A stretch of DNA of 11,731 nt, from the NCBI GenBank assembly GCA_030765735.1, contig JAVCBZ010000045.1, positions 1 through 11,731 on the forward strand. The letters run 5' to 3'. A program made the translations under genes and the position numbers. The notes under the pieces are model-generated. The model worked only from the letters and a program-made list of their open reading frames with translations, searched no databases and was not told the DNA's origin. The stretch is from Candidatus Susulua stagnicola. Its GTDB lineage: Bacteria > Omnitrophota > Gorgyraeia > Duberdicusellales > 4484-171. Shown one piece after another: positions 1-5,259 of the stretch (positions are counted from its first letter, which is position 1; every line of letters begins with the position of its first letter).

Positions 1-210
1 TCCAGCTGAAGTGATAATTGCCTCACCAACATTAACTGGTCCCTTACTCCTAGCTTCTTTTTCAATTACTCTACCACCAACTCTCTTAATTGCCCCAGCT
101 ACACCACCACCCATGAAAAATTGATTATTAGCAGCATTAACAATTGCCTCACTCTCAACTTCAGTAATATCACCCTTAACTACTATAACTTCCACATCGC
201 CCCTCTTCAT
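1..210 (-). CDS. Macro-domain protein (ADP-ribose binding), N-terminal part, runs off the left edge
   Basis: This open frame has no stop before the window edge, so only about the first 70 residues are visible. It reads VKGDITEVESEAIVNAANNQ, then FFMGGGVAGAIKRVGG and later GPVNVGEAIITSAG. These are hallmarks of the macro domain: the GDIT strand, the NAAN motif, and the glycine-rich GGGVAGAI loop that holds ADP-ribose phosphates. Known relatives bind ADP-ribose or remove it from proteins or O-acetyl-ADP-ribose; which activity applies here cannot be told from the fragment. The start is uncertain. Position 210 is ATG but its purine-rich GGAGG touches it. An in-frame ATG at 225 has no ribosome site. 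A GTG at 195 has GAGG six bases upstream and fits the usual macro N-terminus best. A run of eight G (214-221, minus sense) lies between the first two candidates. The gene follows the RAYT gene and its hairpin and may need its own promoter. Confidence 0.85.
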   Translation of the reverse strand, partial: MKRGDVEVIVVKGDITEVESEAIVNAANNQFFMGGGVAGAIKRVGGRVIEKEARSKGPVNVGEAIITSAG

Positions 211-238
211 CCTCCCCCCCCTCATTTTATACTTTTAT

Positions 239-271
239 ACCATACTTCCGTTCCGGGGACGGAAGTATGGT
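239..271 (-). repeat. REP-like perfect hairpin, copy 1 (downstream of the RAYT gene)
   Basis: A 12-bp perfect stem with arms CCATACTTCCGT (240-251) and its complement (259-270) closes a 7-base loop; one more A-T pair extends it to 239/271. Its inner 25 bases (243-267) are identical to those of the hairpin at 958-988. In the sense of the genes it begins directly after the TAA stop of the RAYT gene and is followed by an A/T-rich stretch without a U-run, so it is not a classical terminator. By its form and its transposase neighbour it looks like a REP-type element. Confidence 0.88.
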
Positions 272-930
272 TACTCTAGAAATAACTTCTTAATTTTGGC
301 TAGCTTTTTTTGGTAACTTATTCGAGAATTCACAAACTTTTTATAATTCTTAGGTGTTATTTCTAATAGATCAGAATAACTGCACACTTTCTTTTCTTTA
401 TTTACCTTTCCTAAAAACTCTTTATACGAAGAAAATTCCCAATCCTCTGGCTTCTTCACTAAGTAAACAGTTGTCGGATTCAAATGAAGGTACCGTGTCA
501 AATGAAGAAGGTACTCATCTGTTTCTACCAAAATATTCTTAAATCTCGACTCCCACAACGGTCCTCTCCTCTTAGTTTTAATATTAAAATAATGCGAATA
601 GCCACTAGAAATTCTCTGCATAAAAATAGAAATACCGTTAGGTTTCAGTTGCTTTAAAATTAAGTGTATATGGGTAGGCATTAAACAATACGCAATAATT
701 TTTACTGACGCATTTTTATTCTTAAAATGCCTTTTTAAAAACTCTGCCTTGTTTTTTATTTTAAGAAAAGCTGAGAATTTTAAAGGTTGGCTATCTTCTC
801 TGTAATACTCGAATACGCTTACCATCCTTTCATATTCTCTACGATTTCTATATATTACAAATTCAGCAATACTTTTAGATAAAATATGATAAGTTTTCCC
901 TTCTAATAAAGGAGATTTTCTTATTGGCAT
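271..930 (-). CDS. REP-associated tyrosine transposase (RAYT, Y1_Tnp / IS200-like superfamily)
   Basis: This 219-residue protein has the features of single-strand HUH transposases. The metal-binding HUH motif is H87-I88-H89 within YCLMPTHIHLIL. It is followed by SSGYSHYFN (108-116), the RAYT-typical RRGPLWESRFK (121-131), and YLLHLTRYLHLNP (140-152). Y111 or Y114 is the likely nucleophile, with Y147 an alternative. Known RAYTs bind and cleave REP hairpins as single-stranded DNA and are often single-copy domesticated genes. The ATG at 930 is supported by AAGAGG five bases upstream. The gene is complete, without frameshift or premature stop, so it may be active. Both flanks carry the same hairpin in the same orientation, which is the expected substrate arrangement. 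It lies between the CCA-type gene and the macro-domain gene and has no evident functional link to either, so it is probably a mobile or recently acquired unit. Confidence 0.92.
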   Translation of the reverse strand: MPIRKSPLLEGKTYHILSKSIAEFVIYRNRREYERMVSVFEYYREDSQPLKFSAFLKIKNKAEFLKRHFKNKNASVKIIAYCLMPTHIHLILKQLKPNGISIFMQRISSGYSHYFNIKTKRRGPLWESRFKNILVETDEYLLHLTRYLHLNPTTVYLVKKPEDWEFSSYKEFLGKVNKEKKVCSYSDLLEITPKNYKKFVNSRISYQKKLAKIKKLFLE

Positions 931-957
931 CGCATCCTCTTATTTTACCCTTTACTT

Positions 958-988
958 CCTTACTTCCGTTCCGGGGACGGAAGTAAGG
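958..988 (-). repeat. REP-like perfect hairpin, copy 2 (upstream of the RAYT gene)
   Basis: Perfect 12-bp arms CCTTACTTCCGT (958-969) and complement (977-988) enclose the same 7-base loop as copy 1. The only difference within the stem is the third pair from the foot, A-T in copy 1 and T-A here, so pairing is kept. In gene sense it starts immediately after the TAA stop of the CCA-type gene and ends 27 bp before the RAYT start codon. The 8-mer TTACTTCC at the foot is tandemly doubled (952-959 and 960-967), a possible trace of insertion or slippage. Confidence 0.9.
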
Positions 989-2422
989 TTAGGAGGCTTT
1001 GGTTATGATTTGTTTCGCTCTTTTTAAGGCTTCTGACTTTGTAGAAGTCTTGCCTAAGGCCTGTTCCTCTTTTATCTTTTTCAAAATTACCCCTATTAAG
1101 GGACCAGATGGAATTTTATATTTTTTCATAATAATTTTTCCATCTATTATTTTCGGCAAAGGTTTCTTTTTCTTATCAATAAAATATTTATCTGCTAAAT
1201 TCAGCATAATCACTTCATGTCTTTTTCTTTTCTTATTATTTGTAAGCGGACCTCTAGTAGCTCTCCAATCTGAAAACGAAAGAAGTATAACCGCTACCCC
1301 TTCTTCCTGAGTATCGCGAAAAAATCGATAAACTGCTCGCCTAGAAGGGTGAACTTGATCGGCTAAATAACCAGGCCGAAGATGCCAAAAAATTAACTTG
1401 GTTAGAATATTCTTCTCATGCAAAGATAAGCGTAAATTATCAGCTATTTTTTCTGTAATTTCCTTTCCTATTTTCTCATGAGTATGAAAAATAGTTTTTC
1501 CTTTTAATTTTTTCTTAGCTTTAGGCTTACCAATATCATGGAACAGACAGGCTAATTTTATAATTTGAATTCTTCTTCTGCCAACAGCAAGTTCTTCAAA
1601 AAGATAGTTAGCCATTTCTTTATTTTTTCCTATTTGCTTAGTACAAAATAATTCAAATTGTCGTAAAGTTTCTAAAGAGTGCTCCCAAACTTCTAAATGA
1701 TGATAGCCTCCTGGTTGATCAATACCACGCATTTTTGCAATCTCTGGAATAAACTGATCAAGTATTCTTAATTTATCGATTAGTTTAATAACCTTATAAG
1801 AATTATCAGAAGCAAGTATTTTAAATAATTCTTCGTTAATCCTCTCTTTTGAAACCTGTTTAATTAACTGTTTATATTTAACCATTAAGCTTAAAGTTCT
1901 AGAATTAATTTTAAACCCATAATTGGCAACAAATGAAAAACCCCTTAAAATTCTTAAAGGATCTTGTGCTATGACTTCATCTCTAGCTACTGTAATTATT
2001 TTATCTTTCATAGCCTTACAAGCCTTTAGATGATCGATGAGTTCTAATTTCTTATCCAACAAAGAAACAGTTAAGGTATTGATAGTAAAATCTCTTAAGG
2101 CTAAATCTTCTTCTAAATTCTTTCCACGCATAGCAGTAAAATCATAAGTATAAACTTTATTTTTTTCCTTCTTGACCACCCTATACGATTTCTGACTCTT
2201 ATCGAGGACAATAAACTTAGAAGAAATACTTTTAGCAAAATCCTTTACTACTGCTAAAGTTTCTTTTCCAACGCAAAAATCAAAATCTACTAATTCTTTT
2301 TTTAATTTAAGATAAGAATCACGCAAGAATCCACCTACTAACCAAACACCAATATTACGGTCTTTGGCAATACGAGAAATTGAAGAAAGATGAGGAATTT
2401 TTTTTAATGAAACAGCAACCAA
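989..2422 (-). CDS. cca: CCA tRNA nucleotidyltransferase / poly(A) polymerase family protein with HD domain
   Basis: This 477-residue protein is a class II nucleotidyltransferase. Visible motifs are LVGGFLRD (28-35), the metal-binding D46-F-D48 pair, RDFTIN (110-115), DPLRILRG (154-161) and the ERINEEL helix (193-199). A C-terminal HD phosphohydrolase domain follows, with FHDIGKP (H295, D296). Enzymes of this build add or repair the 3' CCA end of tRNAs. Some bacteria split the work between CC-adding and A-adding enzymes or use relatives as poly(A) polymerase, so exact specificity is open. The start is TTG: a stop codon lies two codons upstream and no ATG or GTG occurs before the first motif. 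AGGAG lies 12 bases upstream, a rather long spacing, so translation may be weak. The stop TAA is the first triplet of a TAACC unit at the foot of the 958-988 hairpin. The lysine-rich C-terminus is not recognisable as a domain. Confidence 0.88.
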   Translation of the reverse strand: MVAVSLKKIPHLSSISRIAKDRNIGVWLVGGFLRDSYLKLKKELVDFDFCVGKETLAVVKDFAKSISSKFIVLDKSQKSYRVVKKEKNKVYTYDFTAMRGKNLEEDLALRDFTINTLTVSLLDKKLELIDHLKACKAMKDKIITVARDEVIAQDPLRILRGFSFVANYGFKINSRTLSLMVKYKQLIKQVSKERINEELFKILASDNSYKVIKLIDKLRILDQFIPEIAKMRGIDQPGGYHHLEVWEHSLETLRQFELFCTKQIGKNKEMANYLFEELAVGRRRIQIIKLACLFHDIGKPKAKKKLKGKTIFHTHEKIGKEITEKIADNLRLSLHEKNILTKLIFWHLRPGYLADQVHPSRRAVYRFFRDTQEEGVAVILLSFSDWRATRGPLTNNKKRKRHEVIMLNLADKYFIDKKKKPLPKIIDGKIIMKKYKIPSGPLIGVILKKIKEEQALGKTSTKSEALKRAKQIITKAS

Positions 2423-2434
2423 TTTTTATTTTAA

Positions 2435-2439
2435 CTCCT
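2435..2439 (-). promoter_or_regulatory. Shine-Dalgarno AGGAG for the TTG start of the CCA-type gene
   Basis: AGGAG on the minus strand lies 12 bases before the TTG at 2422. It is the only purine-rich site near the start and supports the TTG, because the frame is closed just upstream. Confidence 0.55.
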
Positions 2440-2503
2440 ATAAAACAACAACCTGCTCTTTGTTCTGTTCATCGATGATAATCTTTGAAAGCTCTACTTC
2501 ATT
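2438..2503 (-). pseudogene. Short remnant of a coding frame between nrdR and the CCA-type gene, possibly from a bifunctional-nuclease (BFN) family gene
   Basis: After the nrdR stop, another minus-strand frame reads NEVELSKIIIDEQNKEQVVV and then L before a TAG. The amphipathic pattern and acidic/lysine content look like real protein. The piece recalls the N-terminus of BFN (DUF151) proteins, which often read like VELSKIII followed by a VVVLKE segment. There is no start codon in this frame, a stop lies directly upstream inside the nrdR end, and the frame closes where the family would continue with KEK-type residues. It therefore cannot make a normal product and would be a leftover of about 21 codons. 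The family assignment is from memory and weak; chance is the alternative. Confidence 0.3.
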
Positions 2504-3017
2504 TCACCCCGTTAGAAGTTTTGTTCCTTTTTCCTTCAACCCCGATACTTCTAACGGGGTTTATTCGTTTATTAAAAACACCTTTTAATTCACGCATAAA
2601 TTGATTAATATCTTTAAACTGCCGATAAACCGAAGCAAACCTTACATAAGCCACATCGTCTAATTGAGCTAACTTTTCCATAACCACCTCTCCAATACAA
2701 GGTGATTCTAGCTCTTGTTCAAATTTCTTTTGTAATTCTCCTTCGACTTCATTAGCTATTTTTTCTAAAACTTCTATGCTTATTGGCCTCTTCTCGCAAG
2801 CTTTCAATAAACCATTTAAAATTTTCTGATGGTTAAACGGTTCACGCCTGCCATCTTTTTTTATTACCATTAAGGGAGTTTTTTCAACATATTCATAAGT
2901 AGTAAATCGTTTACCACAATCTATACACTCTCTTCTTCTTCTTATAGCTGTTCCTTCAGAAGTTTCCCGAGAATCAGTAACTTTATTTTCATTGCTATTA
3001 CAAAAAGGACACTTCAT
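2499..3017 (-). CDS. nrdR: Transcriptional repressor NrdR with a repeat-encoded C-terminal tail
   Basis: NrdR senses ATP/dATP through an ATP-cone and represses ribonucleotide reductase genes by binding NrdR boxes. The N-terminal zinc ribbon is complete: C3, C6, C31 and C34, with the family-typical CPFC, DSR, RRRREC and GKRFTTYE blocks. The ATP-cone spans roughly residues 49-139, with VIKKDGRREPF at its start and VAYVRFASVYRQF near its end. Length is 172 residues, while the family usually stops near 150. The extra tail, from about residue 151, is NPVRSIGVEGKRNKTSNGV (153-171), and nearly all of it is encoded by the palindromic element at 2506-2560. The body of the protein looks intact, so function is probably kept. 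The ATG at 3017 follows the dCMP deaminase stop by 15 bases, with AGGAAGAGAG between them. Its neighbours fit a role in dNTP balance. Confidence 0.95.
   Translation of the reverse strand: MKCPFCNSNENKVTDSRETSEGTAIRRRRECIDCGKRFTTYEYVEKTPLMVIKKDGRREPFNHQKILNGLLKACEKRPISIEVLEKIANEVEGELQKKFEQELESPCIGEVVMEKLAQLDDVAYVRFASVYRQFKDINQFMRELKGVFNKRINPVRSIGVEGKRNKTSNGVK
2506..2560 (-). repeat. Palindromic element inserted in frame at the 3' end of nrdR
   Basis: Perfect 14-bp inverted arms, ACCCCGTTAGAAGT on the plus strand (2506-2519) and its complement (2547-2560), flank a 27-base spacer. The whole unit is translated as residues 153-171 of NrdR, and the real stop comes only six bases beyond the far arm. 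I see no target-site duplication. The peptide NPVRSIGVEGKRNKTSNGV resembles tails I recall on unrelated proteins of uncultured bacteria, which would mark a dispersed element comparable in behaviour to Rickettsia palindromic elements. Confidence 0.75.
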
Positions 3018-3032
3018 AATATCTCTCTTCCT

Positions 3033-3530
3033 TTAACCCTTGCTTTCTATCTTTCTTAATTTTACATTAGCTTGTTTTAAAAAGTCTATTGCCATTTTAT
3101 CAGGATATTCATTCGCAATAACCACTTCTAGAATGCCAGCATTTATAATCATCTTGGCACAAATGCTACAAGGAGTATTTGTTACATAGAGAATGCTTCC
3201 TTTAGTAGATACTCCAAAAGAAGCTGCTTGTAAAATAACATTTTGCTCAGCATGAAGACCTCGACATATTTCATGACGCTGACCAGAAGGAATACCCAAT
3301 TCCTCCCTCAAACATCCAGTGATCTCACAATGAGGAATTCCCTTTGGCGCTCCATTATATCCAGTAGCTAAAATCTGTTTATCTTTGGTCAATACTGCAC
3401 CTACTTTTCTACGCAAGCAAGTTGAACGCTCACAAACCAAAAAAGCAACTCCCATAAAATACTGATCCCAACTTGGCCTAATAATTTTTTTTACAGCTTT
3501 AACTTTTTTAGACTTATTTCTTAGCGACAT
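3033..3530 (-). CDS. Deoxycytidylate (dCMP) deaminase, ComEB-like
   Basis: The enzyme deaminates dCMP to dUMP, the substrate for thymidylate synthase. The zinc-dependent catalytic core is clear: H93-A-E95 (motif HAEQN), with E95 as proton shuttle, and P120-C121-S-I-C124. The ATGYNGAP segment (56-63) matches the part of the family tied to dCTP/dTTP allosteric control. The Cys/His-rich insert with H67, C68, C73, H86 and C89 is like the structural second zinc site of dCMP deaminases rather than cytidine deaminases. Length (165 residues) is normal, with a short basic N-terminal extension (residues 1-17). The start ATG is supported by AGGAG overlapping the glyA stop, with nine bases between the genes, so it is very likely translated from the same message as glyA. 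Its position between glyA, which supplies methylene-THF, and nrdR fits dTMP supply. Confidence 0.94.
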   Translation of the reverse strand: MSLRNKSKKVKAVKKIIRPSWDQYFMGVAFLVCERSTCLRRKVGAVLTKDKQILATGYNGAPKGIPHCEITGCLREELGIPSGQRHEICRGLHAEQNVILQAASFGVSTKGSILYVTNTPCSICAKMIINAGILEVVIANEYPDKMAIDFLKQANVKLRKIESKG

Positions 3531-3535
3531 CAGAT

Positions 3536-3540
3536 CTCCT
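3536..3540 (-). promoter_or_regulatory. Shine-Dalgarno AGGAG of the dCMP deaminase gene, overlapping the glyA stop
   Basis: The last A of the glyA TAA is the first base of AGGAG, which sits five bases before the deaminase ATG. This fixes the start and implies coupled translation. Confidence 0.8.
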
Positions 3541-4778
3541 TATTCATAAAGAGGAAATTTCTTCGTAAACTCAAGCACTTCTTCTTTTACTTCTTTTAAT
3601 TTATCTAAATTATTCTTATTGCTTAAGCCTTTATCAATAAATTCAGCAATTTTTTCGGTATCAGATTCTTTTATTCCTCGTGTAGTGATTGCGGGAGTTC
3701 CAATACGAATTCCACTAGCTACTGCTGGAGGTTTAGTATCGAAAGGGATAAGATTCTTATTTACAGTAATATTGACACTACTTAAAACCGAGGTGGCTTC
3801 TTTTCCACTAATGTCATTGGCAATTAAATCTAGGAGAAAAAGATGGCTATCAGTACCACCACTAACTATGCGATAGCCTTTTTCTTGGAGAGCTTTAGCA
3901 AAACACTTGGCATTGCTAACCACTTGCTTCTGATATTGGATAAAATCATCCCTTAAGGCTAATCCAAAAGCAACAGCTTTAGCAGCTATAACATGCATTA
4001 ATGGTCCACCTTGAATTCCCGGAAAAACTGCTAGATTGATTTTCTTAGCAAACTCTTCCCGAGCTAAAATAAAACCCCCTCTTGGTCCGCGTAAAGTCTT
4101 GTGAGTAGTAGAAGTTACAAATTCTGCATACTCACAGGGATTAGGATATATCTTAGCAGCAACTAACCCGGCAAAATGTGCCATGTCTACTAAAAGATAT
4201 GCACCAACTTTATCAGCTATTTCTCTAAAACGTTTAAAATCAATTATTCGAGGATATGCTGACGCCCCAGCAATAATCATCTTTGGTTTATGTTCTAAGG
4301 CCAACTCCTCTACCTGATCATAATCAATACATTCAGTCTCTTTATTAACTCCATAAGAAATTATATTATAGAATTTACCGCTAAAATTTAAAGGATGACC
4401 ATGAGAAAGATGTCCTCCACAAGCTAAACCCATAGCTAAAATTGTATCTCCAGGCTCTAGGACTGCCATCATTACTGCCATATTAGCCTGAGTTCCTGAA
4501 TGTGGTTGAACATTAGCATATTCAGCGTCAAACAATTGTTTAACTCTACTTATAGCTAGGTCTTCAGCTTCATCTACATACTCACATCCTCCATACCAAC
4601 GAGCTCTAGGATATCCTTCTGCATATTTATTAGTCAATACAGTACCTTGAGTCTCTAATACAGCAAGAGAGGCAAAATTCTCACTGGCAATTAATTCTAA
4701 ATGCTCTCTTTGACGTTTAAGCTCGCGAACCATACTATTATAAATCTGACTATCTTGTTGTTTTAACTCTTCAAACAT
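3540..4778 (-). CDS. glyA: Serine hydroxymethyltransferase
   Basis: This PLP enzyme converts serine and tetrahydrofolate to glycine and 5,10-methylene-THF. Both products feed the purine genes upstream: glycine is the PurD substrate, and the folate carries the one-carbon units. The lysine that binds PLP is K227 in VTSTTHKTLRGPRGG (221-235). Other family blocks are ELIASENF (28-35), NKYAEGYPRARWYGGCEYVD (50-69), GGHLSHG (121-127) and DMAHFAGL (198-205). At 412 residues it is full length for the bacterial form. The ATG overlaps the end of rpiB by eight bases, so the two are translationally coupled. The same rpiB-glyA neighbourhood is known in Bacillus subtilis. No odd residues are seen. Confidence 0.98.
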   Translation of the reverse strand: MFEELKQQDSQIYNSMVRELKRQREHLELIASENFASLAVLETQGTVLTNKYAEGYPRARWYGGCEYVDEAEDLAISRVKQLFDAEYANVQPHSGTQANMAVMMAVLEPGDTILAMGLACGGHLSHGHPLNFSGKFYNIISYGVNKETECIDYDQVEELALEHKPKMIIAGASAYPRIIDFKRFREIADKVGAYLLVDMAHFAGLVAAKIYPNPCEYAEFVTSTTHKTLRGPRGGFILAREEFAKKINLAVFPGIQGGPLMHVIAAKAVAFGLALRDDFIQYQKQVVSNAKCFAKALQEKGYRIVSGGTDSHLFLLDLIANDISGKEATSVLSSVNITVNKNLIPFDTKPPAVASGIRIGTPAITTRGIKESDTEKIAEFIDKGLSNKNNLDKLKEVKEEVLEFTKKFPLYE

Positions 4779-5220
4779 TTTCCTTCTCCTCTATTTCTTT
4801 TATTTTTTTTAATCTCCGTGCGTGTCTTCCTCCCTCAAAATCTTCTTTAAGCCAACGTGAAATTATTTTCTTAGTATAATCAACCTTAAAAAAAGAAGAA
4901 GGCAAAACTAAAACATTACTATTGTTATGTCTACGAGACATATAAGCACTTTTTAGACTATAAACTAAAGCTGCCCTTATTCCTTTGACTTTATTGGCAA
5001 CAATGCAACTACCTATACCGGTATAACAAATAATAATTGCCCTATCAACTTCTTTATTCCTTACTGCTACGGTTGCTGGATAAATGTAATCAGGATAATC
5101 ACAAGGATCTTTGGAATAAGCTCCAAAATCAACAACAGTGTGATCTTTTTCTTTAAGATATTTTATTAAAGTGTCCTTTAATTTAACTCCCCGATGATCA
5201 GAAGCAATGCTTATTTTCAC
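4771..5220 (-). CDS. rpiB: Ribose-5-phosphate isomerase B
   Basis: RpiB interconverts ribulose-5-phosphate and ribose-5-phosphate, the precursor of PRPP and hence of the purines made by the upstream genes. Family motifs are ASDHRG (6-11, with D8 and H9), the catalytic C65 in ICYTGIG, the NKVKGIRAAL segment (76-85) and RRHNNSNVL (96-104) with H98. The FEGGRHARR tail (128-136) is also typical. The usual CGTGIG loop reads CYTGIG here, a small change next to the catalytic cysteine. Length, 149 residues, is normal. The start is GTG; AGGGAG six bases upstream supports it, and the AGG of that site is also the last three bases of a 20-bp palindrome, so translation could be sensitive to the hairpin. 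The gene ends inside the glyA start. Confidence 0.96.
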   Translation of the reverse strand: MKISIASDHRGVKLKDTLIKYLKEKDHTVVDFGAYSKDPCDYPDYIYPATVAVRNKEVDRAIIICYTGIGSCIVANKVKGIRAALVYSLKSAYMSRRHNNSNVLVLPSSFFKVDYTKKIISRWLKEDFEGGRHARRLKKIKEIEEKENV

Positions 5221-5226
5221 TACCTA

Positions 5227-5232
5227 CTCCCT
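5227..5232 (-). promoter_or_regulatory. Shine-Dalgarno AGGGAG of rpiB, partly inside a palindrome
   Basis: AGGGAG lies six bases before the GTG at 5220 and decides this start. Its first three bases form the outer end of the 5230-5249 palindrome, so folding of the hairpin could hide part of the site. Confidence 0.65.
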
Positions 5233-5249
5233 GCCTGCCGGCAGGCAGG
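5230..5249. repeat. 20-bp perfect GC-rich palindrome between the tsaC-phosphatase fusion gene and rpiB
   Basis: CCTGCCTGCCGGCAGGCAGG is self-complementary over all 20 bases and stands out in AT-rich sequence. It lies 10 bp after the TAG of the upstream gene and ten bases before the rpiB GTG. No U-run follows in the transcribed direction, so a terminator is unlikely. The inner TGCCGGCA core and CTGC repeats resemble dispersed palindromes I recall from uncultured candidate phyla, but no second copy is in this window. Confidence 0.85.
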
Positions 5250-5259
5250 CTTTTATTTT

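Noticed and set aside
226..240. TATAAA-like -10 element before the macro-domain gene
   Set aside because: No -35 hexamer at proper spacing; the would-be region falls in the hairpin. A/T richness alone explains the match.
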